A stretch of 64,000 nucleotides of DNA from Apis mellifera (taxonomy: Eukaryota; Arthropoda; Insecta; Hymenoptera; Apidae), in NCBI RefSeq assembly GCF_003254395.2, contig NC_037639.1, positions 6,328,501 through 6,392,500 of the forward strand, given 5' to 3'. Of this stretch, positions 27,201 through 40,980 are shown one piece after another. The notes below the pieces were generated by a model, which saw only the letters and a list, made by a program, of their open reading frames with translations, did no database searches and was not told the DNA's origin. Made by a program: the position numbers and the translations under genes. Every line of letters starts with the position of its first letter. Positions within the stretch are counted from its first letter, which is position 1.

Positions 27201-29260
27201 TGGATGTTTCGAAGAGCCAACATCTTATTTCATTCCGGTATTAATATAGATAAAACTACATATTAAAAATTACATCAAAAAAATTTACGAATATTTTAAT
27301 TCAAATTATTTTTCTATACAATAATTAAATAATTAAAAAACTGAAAAACTTTTTCTAATCCCTCTTGAGGATATATTTACTTTCATTATAAAATAAAATA
27401 AATTTGTAATAATTTAATTGCTCAAATATTAAATTTAAATATTTTTCATAATCATTGCCTATATTATAAATAAATATACGAATCTTTACGAAAAGGATAT
27501 TATGAATACTATCAAGATTCTGGAGGGACAAATAGTATTTGAATAAAGGTAATACCTTCATTTAAAATATGTACATATCTTAAAAGAGAAATATAAAATG
27601 TAAAATGATTTTTTATTTAAAAAAAAAAAAAAAATGAAGATCACTTGTAAGATAAATATTCTATTCCCCATTTTCGTAATTACCATGTAAATAGTCGTTT
27701 CAATATTGCAATAACGACGGATGTATATTAAAGGTTGTCGTCTTTGTAGCGTATAGAAATTAGGATTCTGCAAGTGCTTGGGCGTGCAGAATATTCAAGT
27801 AATACGCACTGTGGATACGTTCGTTTGCGGGGGTGAGTACCTTTAAGGGGTGAACGATGCGTGACGAGTGAAAGTTTACAGAGAGATTTTAAGAAACATA
27901 TGAAACGTAGCGTGTTTAACGAATTCAAGAAATCCACTTCAATATGGGAATTTATGTATCTATTATTATATCTTACAAAAAGTTATTTGATATATTTAGC
28001 ACATAAATTCGCATATTTTTATACAATTATAAAATTACTTTTATACAAAATAAAATAGAATTCATAAGAGTATGTATGAATTTTATTTGATTGATATTTG
28101 TATGATTGATATTTTTTTACGAATATATACAAAATTGTATATTATATTATATAAAATATAAATCTAATTTAATATTTATTTTGTATATTTTAAAATAATT
28201 TAAAAATATTTTTAGAAACTTTTTATGTTGAAAAATATTAACATATTGAAATATGTGCTTATCATGTTATATCTTAATGTTTTATTTTAATATGATATAA
28301 TGTTATTTGAATAAGATGTATGACAATATGTATAGCAATTAATTGAGTATAAAAATAATATGAGATAATGTGTTACACGAATGAATCTTCAAAAACTTTA
28401 TTAAAAAATTAAAACGATGAAATAAGAAGAAAATGATAATGATTTTATCCTGATATAATATTATATAGCAAAGTACTATACAAACAAAGATTTCTAAAAG
28501 TTTTAATTAAAAAATTATAACATAAACATGGAACGTGAGCGAAATATAAATACTCATATTCATAATATAATACATAATATAAGAATTAAGAATGGATATA
28601 TGATGTTTACGTTATGTGTTAATTAGACTTTCTAAACGACTGTTACGCTTGTGGAATAAATTCAATGGTAAGTTGATGTTTATTATCGACAAAAGCGAAT
28701 AACTCTTTGAAAAATATATAAGATAAAGATATTATTAAATTTCTTTGATAAACTATTTGTTCTTTGATATATTTATTCATCGCATTAAACATAATATGAC
28801 ACAATGATATGAAATTTAAATTTATTTCACACGTGAATTCTTATATATATTATATTCAAATCAATCCATATTTCTTCATATTTTTATTATATCTATTAAT
28901 AAATATATGATGCAATTTTAGCCTTATTTAGTAAAGTTTATACTTTGCTGGATAATGCATCAGTGCCGTGATATGTATACTCGAGGTTACTTCCAAAAAC
29001 TGATATGAATTATTGAACTGCATCGATTTCAAAGGACTTTGTCAAAAGAGGTGCAGAGTAGGTGGACGGTTATTTTCGTCAATCTACGATAAATCAGAGT
29101 GTGACGTAAACGGAATTCATAGCTATAGTGCAACGTATTTATTACGAGGCCTCGACTTTTAACGAACAAACGACCGAGCATTAAAAAGCGGCGACGAAAA
29201 TGTGCATTTAAAAATCGATAACTTTTACAACCGTTCTCTTGATAAAAAAGAATTAAAAGA

Positions 29261-29291
<31 letters not shown>

Positions 29292-32200
29292 TTGATGTAA
29301 AAAACGTTTTTTTTCAATATATATTCTCAAAAACGTAATTTTCCATTCAATTCATTTTTTCCTTCGTATTTCAGTCCAAATAAAATCATCTCTTCTTGCG
29401 GATTGCGAGCTTCCGTCGCAGAACATCATTCTACGGAAATTTAGCTTGGAAACTGGTTGAACATTGTCATGTACGATAAATCTCTTTCTTCTCTAACCAA
29501 TATCGATTAACAACAAAGAGATATATGTATATGTAAGTTAATTCGAAGTAAAAGGAAAATTTCTGGATAAAAACAGGTGTTTTGATAAGCAATAATATTT
29601 GAAATATTGTCTGATCTATCGATTTATAGTACAAAAGATGAAAAGAAAATTTCTTTTATTTTTCAGATGAAATATGAATAAATCAAATGATTGTTTCCAT
29701 ATTATTCAATGAACAAAAGATATTCAATAATTCGATATAAAATATTTCTTGAAAAAAATATTTAGCAATCTTATTGATAAAGATAAATGATGATGAAATT
29801 CATAATAAAATACCATTTATCTTAATCCTCGTTTCAAAAAATTTGTATTTTTATAATTTGATTGATGAAAATCCATCATTATCCATCAATAGAGCTTTGT
29901 GAAAATGCAACTGATTGTTGAATTCCTAATGCTATACGTAAGATTTTGTATTGAAACATTTATAGAGAGATTTAGTCAGTGCAAATAGAAGTAGTAGAAA
30001 TCTATAAGATAATTCATAATAATTATTAACTAAAAAATTTTATAATGAAACAATGTTATAATAATTCAGTCATCACCGCTAGATCTTATACCAAAAAGTT
30101 TGCAATAATCTGATTGCTATAGATAAATAATAATGATATATTGTTGCATTTACTCATAGTAGTGAATTATCGACCTTAGCAGAGACTTTGTACTCGTATA
30201 CGTGTTACAATAGAATGTTTTGCAACATGCAATATCAAACAATATACTACATGCATATTCTAGTACTGTGAAACTCTTTTGTTTGTAAATTAGTCACCGA
30301 AAGAATATGTTAATAACGTGAGAAGTCATTTTATTTATATCAAATATTTAAGGTTTAAATATTAAATAAAAAAAAAGAGGAAAAAAACGAATAGATTGAC
30401 ATGTCAATTAACCTCCTTTGTTCATTAGGTCATAGTTATAACGTTGAATTGTTTCATTAGCATGCGTTGTGCAAGTATCTTAATTTTACCGTAAAAAGAT
30501 ATAGTTATTATTTAATCGTTATTTTATGACATGATCATTCAAAATAACACTTCAAAAACAATGATATTTCAAACAAGAAATTAAAATAAATAATTTGATC
30601 GAAACATTGTGCCTTGAAAAAAACAATTTATATTTTTATAATTTAAAATTTTAGATTTTAAACCTATATTTTAATATATAAAATACATTTAAAATTCAAA
30701 AGATAATTTAATTTTTTTCTTTATATGTATATTAACTATATATTAAGTGAATATACATATATAAATATGCAAATATATGTATATATATAATTATATAATT
30801 AAACGAACAAATAAAAAATATTTGATTTAAATGATTAATGAATTACTAGTTGAAAACATAATTATTGTAAATATCAAAGTTCACCTCACTTTGTTACATC
30901 CACGATAATTTTTTTGTTTTGGAAATAAATGGTATTAAATTTTTAAATTATGAGCGAATTATGCGACTATTCAGATATAAATTTTTTGCTTAAAAATATT
31001 TTTCAAGTATTCATATTGTATAATATAAATAAAACAAAAGTATATAAAATTATTATTTAGAATAATATTATAACTTGTTTTAAATTAATATTAAAAAATG
31101 TTAATATTTAATAATTATTTATTTATGCACTTCTTTTATAATTATAGTGTCAATATAAATTATAAATAAAATTATAATTATTATAAATAATATCAATTAA
31201 ATTGGAATGTTAATAGCATTGTAATTGACATTACTTATGATATTAATTATATTTATGATATTTATATATACATAGTTTGCGACACTATTTATTCTTTAAT
31301 TACTATTATGAATATATTTAAATTTTTCATTTCAAAATAATCAAAATAATTAAGAATGTTACTTTTATTTGTAAAAGTGATTTTTAAATAAAAATATCTT
31401 TTATTAAATAATATGACATAAAAAAATGCGTAAAAGAAATCTGAAATGTAAAAGAGAGAATCGATTTATTAGTCACATAATTCTCACTATTCCACAGGTT
31501 GGCGGTGTTATTAAAGAGACAAAGTTTTGGCACTGATGCAACAATATCTTGGAATTGGTTACCTTTGAAACTCTGAATAGTAATAATCTTACAGCAGGTT
31601 AATAAATTACTTGTTCTATACTTAAATTCATTGAATATATATTATATATATTTTGAAAAGAATCTCTTTTATTTATCATAATTAAATATTCAATATTTAT
31701 ATTTATAATAATTAATTTTGAATTATTACATATAATGTTCATATAATCACTCAAGTAAAAAAATTAAATAACATTGAATTATAGCATTGATAGTTGAATT
31801 TTTCCATCCAAGATTTAATTCATTCTTTAATACATAAAAATATATTTTCATTTGAAATATATTGTAACATATATGATTACATGATGCTTCAACTATGTTA
31901 TGCAATTGGAAATGAGTAATGCATCAAGGTATATACCACAATACTCGTAATCGTGGCTCGAACAACAATTACTAGTAAATACTAATTACTTAAAATAACA
32001 TTTCGCGAAATAATTATTTGTCAAGATATACGTAAAAAGAATAGATAAACAAATGGTAAATACATGTATTTATGTGCTCATATATTCTTCTTCCGGCAAA
32101 GGAAAAAAAATATTTATTAACATCATGAATTTTCATAAATTGAAAATTCTACTTATGTAAATAATATTTCTTAAACACTCATAATTTCTTTTTCTTTTTT

Positions 32201-35200
32201 TAATACTAACCATATATTATTTTAAATTTTGATTGTATATATTTTAAAATATTTAATAATTTAACGTAAATAATAATTTAACAATTATTAATAAGAAATA
32301 ACAATTTAACATTTTAATTAATTTTCTATTCGCGAATAAAAATTTCTTTCAGTTCTTTCTTGAAAAGTAGACATTCAATTAAAAAAAAAAATTCATAAAT
32401 ATATATCTTCAGCTCAAAAATTTTAAAACACTTCCACTTTTATTGAAATTTATTGAATATTTAAAATTATAAATTTTATAATTATGAATTGATATTTTTT
32501 TTAAACAAAATTATTAATTCTAGAATATCATATAAGTAGTAGATTTTTAACACATAGTACTTTTTAAGTATTTACTAATATGAAAAGACATTTTATCTTT
32601 TATTTAAATATATATTGCTATTCAATATATAAGATCATAAAATAAATATCAACTATATAGTGAAATAATTAATAGATTTATATAGTTATTATATAAAATT
32701 AAATAATATTTTTTTATATCTTTTACGATTATATCTTTATATCTTATCTTTATATCTTTTTCGATTATTTAATTTCTTCAGTTTTTAGAAAACTGTATTT
32801 CTATATTTCATATTTTACACCTTAAATTTACACTTGTTCCAATGTATGAATAAATTCCAAAGCAAATTGTCGTGCAAATTCTATACAATTAAAAGTTTTC
32901 TCTCTCAAATAGATGAATAAACGTTACATGAATTCAAAGTGAATCGTATTGCAGATATTAAAAATATTTAACAAATCTCTCTTGAAATATTAAACAATGG
33001 AATCTGATTATATATTACAATTGATAAAATGTTTACCAATCTCAGATATTGGAAACAATAATATTTCGTTCTTTTTTATTTTGTTTATACACGTATTGAT
33101 TATGGATTATTGATTAAAATGCATATGTTGATAACATTCGAAAGAAAAATTTTAGACATTGAATTATAATAAGTTGAAAGCATAAAGTAAAATATTAAAG
33201 TAAAATATTAAAAAAAATTTTAAGTTTTTCACGTTTAAAAGATTAATTATTATAAACAAAATTTTATGTATTCTCTTAGATTTTTTAATTTCATTTGTTA
33301 TATAAATTCGAAATTTTTTGAATCATATTTCAAATTTTCAACATTTAATGATGTAAAATGCACATAAAATGAATGTATCATATTTTGAATTACTGCTCGT
33401 AACTTGAGTATATTATTATCTTGAACATATGTACGAGAACTATAAAAATATGTAGGAATATATATATATATATATATATTTTATAAAATTCTATATAATA
33501 TTGCAAATTATATGTAATTTATATATATACTAATAAATTATTAGAATAAATTAATTTATTGATAATTTTTATAAGATAGTTTTTTTCCATGTATTATTAT
33601 CAGATATTCTTAGAATGTTATGAACATGTACGCCAATAAAAAATGAAATTACAATTGTATGTAATTCAGTTAGCCATGAAAATAAACGATAACACTTTTA
33701 ATAATTGAAATATTATCTGGAATTCTTGAAATTTTGATTTTCACAAACGAATATAAATAATATGTTCATCACAAATGTACAATGTAACTGAAATACAATA
33801 ATTGAAGACAAATAATTTAAAAGTTTAGAAAGTGTTAATAATAAAAGAAAAATTTGTATTATAATATTTTAACTTCATTAATTATGAAAAAAAAAATTAT
33901 ATCAAATATATACAATAAAAGAAGAAAACAAGTAAAATAGCAAAAATGAATTAATAAGAAGAAATGAGATGTTAAAGGAAGCTGTAGTAAGAATATTATG
34001 TACATCTAGAAGATTATAATGACATTATTTAATATTACCTCGTTTAAAACTGTGCTTTTCAAGATTATAATTCACGCGCAACGCTTATTACTATCATATT
34101 GTTGCATGGTTTTATATAACTATAATGATTGAAATTGTTGTCGAATGAAAAATATCGATATCTAATAAAAAAATTAGTATCTAATAATTGTTTAATTACA
34201 TAATAATAAATGCATTAACATGTCTTATTTTTTTTATGATCTTATCATTGCACAAAGATACTAAAAAATATTTTATCGATATCCAATGAATTATTTATCT
34301 AATGATTTTAATGCTTTTTAACTATGATAATTAATTTAAAATTAATTAAAATTATAATTTCAAAATAATTTTTATATAAAAATAAAAAAATAATAATAAA
34401 AAATATATAATGACGGCATAAGTTTTTACTTCTAATGAGATAATGTATATTATTTAAATATTCTAAAATAAATATTTACCTATTATTATCTTAATAATAA
34501 TATTTTAATATAGATGAATATGAATTATATATATATATATATATAAGATATCTTTAAATGATTGATTTTTTCCTTATATCTGTTACATTATTAACTTTTT
34601 TTATAATTTCTACTATTAATTATTTAACATCTATATTTAGCATCAATTTTTAAAAATATTCAATAATTAAAAAAAAAAGAAAATGTTAAAAAAATATATA
34701 ACAACAATAAATTTCAATTTTTATTTCTAATAAGAATGATAATTTTTCCTTTCCAGAAAGATTCAAATTTTAATAATAAATTCCTGAAATACGTAAAAAG
34801 AAAAAAGAAGAAAAAAAGAGAACACTTCTGAATCATACTGTTAATTTATATATTTTTTGTATTTAATAATATTATTATTATTATAATGAATCATTTGTGA
34901 TACAAATATATTTATAACTCAGGAATAAACACGTAAAAGAAATTTATCAAAATACGCTTTATCGAATACTTTGTCAAGTGAATCATCTTTAATTAATAAA
35001 GATAGAAATGAAGTATTAAATAGATTAGAAAACTTTTGTAGAAATGTGTTGACCGATATTTCGAAAATACAATGCGAGAACGATATTCGAAAAGTTTGAA
35101 GCAAAAAGAAAAGAAGTTTAAATTGTTCAAGAATTATGACTCGGAAACGGAGAATAATGATTTTTCTGCATTGCTCAGCTGCAAACATTGCAATGTGAAA

Positions 35201-37632
35201 TGTCTATAAGGAAAAAATCAAAGGATTATATAAGTAATTATATTGTTCTTCATTGTATAACATTTCAAAAATAAGAGATATAAAAAAGCAATATTTGTAA
35301 AAATTAGAAAAAAAAGAAACAATTTTTTTTACAATAATTATAATTTAGTAATAAAGAATATATTTATATTTATATATTATATTCTTTTAAATTAGAAATT
35401 CTATTGTAAAAAAAATAGTTGATATTCGAAAAATTTAAAATAATTTAAAATAATTGAAAATTAATTTTTCGAAAATTATTCATAAAAACATGATTTTTAT
35501 ATTTATTTCAATTCTAATCGTAAATGTTCTACGATGTTATGGATATTCTTCTATATTACGATATTCTTTTATATTATGGAATAGATTAATGAAAAAAAAT
35601 TGAATAATTAAATTTAACTGCAGTTATAATTATAAAATATCCACATACATTTCTCGATATAATTAGAATATTTAATTTTCGAAAAACGAAACAAAAAATT
35701 TCTGACATAAATTGTTTTCTAAATATTAATTTTCGATTTTATATTATTTTTAATATGTTAATTGATAATTTCATATTTATTTAAATGTTTAAATTGCTTT
35801 GAATCTAATTATTCACTTGTTTTTTCAATTTTCCGAGATGCAAATAATTTTTTACCAATGCAACGTATTTTCAATGTTGTAATATATCTTTTATGTTTCA
35901 GGAATATATGCAAATGTTGAAACAAATACAGAGAAATATATGTACGTAATATGAATTTTTTATTTTCATTTAATTATAATAATAATTATATAATAAACGG
36001 GATGAAAGAATGTATCTTTCTTTCTTTTTTTTCGATAAAAATTTTTCATTGAAAGTATTTTTTATTCGATTAAGAAATTAAAAATAACGTGAATTTAATT
36101 TTTTTAAATTTTTAATTTTTTAAATCGATTTGAAATAAAGATTAAATTCTAAATAAACGAGATTAATTAAATTTAAAATAAAAATTTTTCAATTTAAAAT
36201 ATTTATTATAATTTATTAATTTGTATTAAATTATAATCTAATTTATAATTTATTATTTATAAAACGAATACATATAAAATTTTCATTTTTTATAATTAAT
36301 GATATATATAAATTTTGAAATTTTTTTTAAAAATAAGCGAAAAACTTTAATGGAAGAAACATAAACTTTTCTTATACATTAATATTTTCTAATGTATAAT
36401 TAAGGAAACTTTCCGTAATTTCTTTTAGTCATGCAATTGTTTCTCTTGAATTTTAGATGAATTAATCATTATGAAAATTCATACGTAATATATAATACGA
36501 TGAATTTCTTTGTTTATTTTAATATCAGTGAAAAATTATGTAATTTTTTGTTTAAAAAAATAATAAACTTCTAGAAAGAAAAAATGATACAAAAAAGAAA
36601 AGATACATATAAAGATATTTTTTTAAATTTACTTCATTAATGTATGAAGTAAACTTACTAAAAATAGCGATGTGTAAATTAAAACACTTCACATTTTAAA
36701 TACACATTACTTAGGCATATTTAAGTAAAGAATTATTGTCATTTAACCTGCATATATTAATATTATATACATATAAATATATAACATAATATATTTTAAT
36801 ATAATATTTTTATCATATAATATTATATTTTTATTATTTATATGTTATATGATAAATATATAATTTTTTAATAAAAAAAATTAAATTTTAATAAATCTTT
36901 TTCACGTTTATCTTTTCATAATATCTAGCATTGATTACCTAATATCGTATCTTATACATCATACATATTATTTCGTAATATTAGAAAAAGAAATAAAATG
37001 TAATCGATGGATTGTGCAATTTATCAAATTGCTATGTGATCGTCTTGTTACAATGAAAAAAGAAAAAATTTGAACTCACCACTAATCAACGACTCAAGAT
37101 TCTCGTGGCTCGGACTCATAAAACTTTTAGGCACAGGCACACCAACAATGAGACATTTTATAGCTAATCGCCACCTGCTTGCTTCTCGTAGATTATCTTC
37201 ATATTTGTCAAAACTGCGGAACCGTAGCGTGATCGTTGTCCTTTCTCGTCTCTTAACACCTTTCATGCGTGCTTTTTTCAATGTGTAAGCATAGATATAA
37301 AGATAGGCCGAGGTATCGAACTCATCATAACATTGATATGCTTCTGCAGACTCGACTAGCTTGAATTGAGATCTCGAAGTACCTGGCCCACAAACACAGC
37401 TTCCCGCGCTTTTACGTTTCGAACGCATACATCTACACCCTATTATGTCGTTTAGAACGATCGTTTCAACCTTCGTCGTACCATTATTGTCTTTCTCTAG
37501 GCTAAGACCCTTTTCTGTTAGTCTCACCTTGTAGTAAGTGTTTTTTTTTGATGTAACGTAAAAGGTTTCTTCGAGAAGAGTAGAATGTATTTGACCACTG
37601 TCCTCCATGACACGCTGATCACTGTTTTTCAT
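15246..37632 (-). CDS. SPHK: sphingosine kinase
   Basis: This enzyme phosphorylates sphingosine to sphingosine 1-phosphate with ATP, in the cytosol and at membranes. Seven coding exons join in frame on the minus strand: 37632-37080, 23659-23308, 19851-19483, 17950-17700, 17342-17247, 16476-16337 and 15434-15246, giving 649 aa, close to the two fly enzymes. Residues 1-184 look like a PH-like N-terminal module. The diacylglycerol-kinase-type catalytic domain begins at RKILVLLNPKSGPGRS (191-206), with the nucleotide loop VMVGGDGIVFDVVNG (252-266) and CGSGNGLAKS (287-296). Then come WGLLADIDIESE, GLRTYKGKVSYLP, an acidic Ser-rich insert (exons 4-5), EFVMVHAAYQSH and the C-terminal VDGERVDYGPLQAE, all hallmark blocks. 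A TGA directly precedes the ATG in frame, supporting the start; Met9 is an alternative. The first intron is 13,420 bases long. Confidence 0.95.
23660..37079 (-). other. 13.4-kb first coding intron of sphingosine kinase
   Basis: The intron is bounded by G|GTGAGT at 37079 and TTACAG at 23660. It is mostly AT-rich without coding exons. Less AT-rich, CpG-containing islands occur at about 24820-24980, 26660-27240, 27700-27900 and 28950-29480, and could be enhancers, alternative promoters or non-coding exons. An A-rich tract lies at 29253-29292. No family-recognisable protein is encoded in the intron. Confidence 0.8.
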
Positions 37633-38261
37633 TCAATAATAAACACAAATTACACTGATAATCGTTCCATAAGATCATTATCATAATAATTAAGGCACTT
37701 GATAAACACTTTGATAAAGTTCCTTTTTCTGCCACTACAAAATATTGTTGCTTCATATGATTCCATCTAAGGAAGGGTATTGATAATCATTCAACTGACT
37801 TAATTTTTACTTATTGTTTCTATCATTTTGCCAAGCATTTCTTTGTCATTTAATTATTCAACCTATCGTGTTACGAATTTAACGAAACACGTGCATTTTC
37901 CGACTAATTTATTTCGAACATTATCCTTATTAAAGGATTTGTTTTGCAAAATATTTAAGTCATATTCGCATGTATTGAAATTTTTTCTGAATCACTTATG
38001 ATAATCGAAAGAATTCTGTTATATTGACGTATAATTAAAAAAAATTATTTCATCACTACTTTAGTTACTTCTGTACTCGTATGCATTCAACATCGAACTG
38101 TTTCGAACACACCGAAGTCACGGCATACACTGTTTATGTGAAACTTGAGATCAGACAGACCAATTGCTGGAACACCATCAGCGCTATCTTGTGTGAAAAA
38201 ATTATACTTTTCTATAAACATATTTTTCGTAATGTAGAAAAATATAAAAATGAATTTTGTG

Positions 38262-38309
<48 letters not shown>

Positions 38310-39283
38310 AAATTATATAATGTGTATGTGTATGTGTATATATGTGTGTATATATAAATATAATTTTTTAATAAAACATTTTTAAAAATTTCAAAAAATA
38401 ATTCGAATTCGTTATTAGAATTTAGTTAATTAAAATTAGAACTAATTAATTTTTTTTTACTTTATTAATTTTCATTTTTTCATATATGCGTTTTTTCATA
38501 TAACATAAAGCTTTGATAATGTTAGGAAATATTAATAAATATAAAACATTTTGATTATATATTTCTTTAAATAATATTATGTTGAATCATAAATAAATTA
38601 ACAATATTATAAATCTGATACGAAAATTAGTAGAATTTTTTATATATTTTATGAATTATAAATATATATGAGAATTAATTAGCAAACTCATAATTATTTT
38701 TTATATCATAATATAAATATAATATGTATTATTATATATACATGATTTTATTAAATGGAATTTATATTTTTTTTATAAATAAATTTGTTTTTGTTAAAAT
38801 AATATTAATAAAGTCAAAGTTATATATAACATATAATTAAAAATTATATTTTAATAACAATTATTAATATTATTTATATAAATTAATTTTTATAAATAAA
38901 GCATTGTATTTAAAGAATATATTATTATAAGTTACATATAAATATATATACATATATATACTTTTCAAACAATTATATATGATAATTTAAAAAATTTTTT
39001 TTTTTTATCTTGGTAATTCTGAATCTGAAATGCAACAAGTGTCAATCAAAATCTATATAGTGAATAAAAATAATTTTTATTATTAAATTTATTTTTGCAT
39101 AGCAACATGTTATATTGCTATATATAAATGCAATATAATTTAAAACAAATTTATATATTTAACTTAATCAAAATGTAGTTTTCATAATTTGTATTTGTTT
39201 TGTATCAACTTTATTCATTGATAGCGCCCTCTTTTATATCCGTTTTTACAAATCTCTATCTAACCTGCATATGTGGTTGGCCG
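37633..39283. other. upstream regions of sphingosine kinase and RpL18
   Basis: This is the space between the divergent sphingosine kinase (-) and RpL18 (+) genes. Bases 37633-38200 are less AT-rich and probably hold the 5' UTR and promoter of the kinase gene. The remainder is AT-rich with microsatellites. No coding exon is supported. Confidence 0.5.
38262..38345. repeat. compound (TA)n/(TG)n microsatellite
   Basis: A TATA tract is followed by an uninterrupted TG tract at 38289-38309 and then by impure TGTATG and TATATG units. It is a simple repeat with no gene content. Confidence 0.9.
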
Positions 39284-39293
39284 TTTCTTTTCC
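39284..39293 (+). promoter_or_regulatory. TCT-type (polypyrimidine) initiator of RpL18
   Basis: The sequence TTTCTTTTCC lies 12-21 bases before the RpL18 start codon, in the stretch CCGTTTCTTTTCCGG. Ribosomal protein genes of insects use the TCT initiator (YYC+1TTTYY) and their mRNAs begin with a 5' oligopyrimidine tract. Here C at 39287 would be the first transcribed base, leaving an 18-nt 5' UTR. This is inference from sequence and context. Confidence 0.6.
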
Positions 39294-39304
39294 GGTTTAT
39301 CAAA

Positions 39305-40756
39305 ATGGTAGGATGTTTCAATAACATCGATATATTTATAAAATCAATAGAGATTTGGTCCATCTGTGTCAATTAAAATGAATGAAATTTTTAATCAAAT
39401 TTTAAAAATGTTAAAAAAAATTAACAAAAATTATTTCCTTTACAGGGTATTGATATAAATCATAAACACGATAGGAAGGTTCGGCGTACAGAACCTAAAT
39501 CGCAAGATGTCTACTTGCGACTTCTCGTTAAAGTAAGTATTTTAATATTTAAATTTTCAAATATCTCTTTTCTATTATATTTTTAATTTTAAGTTATTTT
39601 TATTTTTATTTTTTCTCAAAAAATAATTTTAAATTCTGACTTGTATTATAAATAGATTATATATTTTAATTGAAGCAATTATTATGTTGTTGTCATAAAC
39701 ACGTGAGATTTTAAAAAAGATTCGCAAATAAAGTTATTTTGCGAACTGCACTCTGTGTCAGTTCTATTATAGACTGAACCAATTTTGATGTTCGCTAGAA
39801 AAAATTTAGTCAACTTTCCTATTCCGTCTTTATATTTTATATAAAAGACGATTATACTAGTTGATACAATACAATATTAGTAAAAGTTTTATAATAGTTT
39901 GTAAAACTTTATTTTATATTAAGAAATTATATCATTGCATTTTAATAATGAAAAATTTATCAATTTTATATTTCTATTTTAATTTATCAAAATTTTTTAT
40001 TTATCCATATGTTTTTTATAATTTTTATTTTAATTTTTTTATTTTTGATAAAAAAATAAAATAATAAAAATATTTTTGTGATTATTTAATGAAAATTATT
40101 AGTATAATTATATTAATATATAATTCTTAATTTTGTTATAGCTTTACCGTTTTCTGGCAAGACGTACAAATTCTAAGTTTAATAAAATCATCCTCAAGAG
40201 ACTTTTTATGAGCAAGATACACCGTCCTCCAATATCTCTTGCACGTATAGTAAGGTTTATGAAAAAACCTGGACGAGAAAATGCTATTGCTGTAATTGTT
40301 GGCACAGTAACAGATGATGCTAGGATTTTTGAAATTCCTAAACTTACAGTATGTAATAATAACAATAATTTTTATTCTCAAATTATTTAAAATAATTTTA
40401 ATTATTTTAATTTTTATTATTTAATTTTAATTATTTAATTTTTTTCATTTATTAATTTGTTATTTTATATAATAATTTTTTTATAGGTTTGTGCTTTACG
40501 TATTACTGAAAGAGCTAGAGCTCGTATATTAAAAGCTGGAGGTGAATTGATTAGTTTTGATCAATTAGCATTACGTGCACCTACAGGAAAACGAACAGTT
40601 TTAATGCAAGGTCGTCGTAAAGCTCGCGAAGCAGTGAAACACTTTGGACCTGCACCTGGTGTACCACATTCTCATACAAAACCATTAGTACGCTCTAAAG
40701 GACGAAAGTTTGAAAGAGCAAGAGGACGTAGGCGAAGCTGCGGTTATAAGAAATAA
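39305..40756 (+). CDS. RpL18: 60S ribosomal protein L18 (eL18)
   Basis: This encodes a structural protein of the cytosolic large ribosomal subunit. Four exons join in frame: 39305-39307, 39446-39532, 40142-40348 and 40487-40756, giving 188 aa, the standard animal length. The first coding exon is only the ATG, directly followed by the intron donor; exon 2 then starts GIDINHKHDRKVRRTEPKSQ. Further family blocks are YLRLLVKLYRFLARRTNSKF, RPPISLARIVRFMKKPGR, FDQLALRAPTGKRTVLMQG, VKHFGPAPGVPHSHTKP and the basic C-terminus GRRRSCGYKK. Introns are 138, 609 and 138 bases. A pyrimidine-rich initiator precedes the ATG and AATAAA follows at 40866. Ribosomal protein gene introns often host snoRNAs; only a weak hairpin candidate is seen in the second intron. 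The gene is convergent with the thioredoxin-like gene. Confidence 0.98.
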
Positions 40757-40865
40757 ATTTTGTTTATTTGCCATCATTTATTGTACCATACCCTTAACAT
40801 GACTTATAATATTTAGGCATTTTGTCTATTTCATTTTTTTATATGCTAAGTTGAGGTGGCTGGAA

Positions 40866-40871
40866 AATAAA
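40866..40871 (+). promoter_or_regulatory. poly(A) signal AATAAA of RpL18
   Basis: A canonical hexamer lies 110 bases after the RpL18 stop, in a locally less AT-rich context, followed by a TG-rich stretch that suits a downstream element. Confidence 0.6.
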
Positions 40872-40917
40872 TGTTGGCTTCCTAATAATGTCTTTATATA
40901 TTATTAATTCCTTCACT

Positions 40918-40923
40918 TTTTAT
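40918..40923 (-). promoter_or_regulatory. poly(A) signal of the thioredoxin-like gene
   Basis: TTTATT on the plus strand reads AATAAA on the minus strand, 57 bases after the stop of the minus-strand gene. The RpL18 signal is only about 50 bases away, so the two transcripts end almost tail to tail. Confidence 0.5.
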
Positions 40924-40980
40924 TAATTATAAAGTTGAAAGTCGCTATAATATTAAATTATATTAAATGACAATTGAATT

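Noticed and set aside
29253..29292. An interrupted poly(A) tract considered as the tail of a retroposed copy.
   Set aside because: No upstream processed-gene or SINE body and no target-site duplication could be recognised.
39861..40064. A 67-codon frame inside the second RpL18 intron.
   Set aside because: Phe/Ile/Tyr-rich AT-driven frame inside a well-defined intron; no sign of selection.
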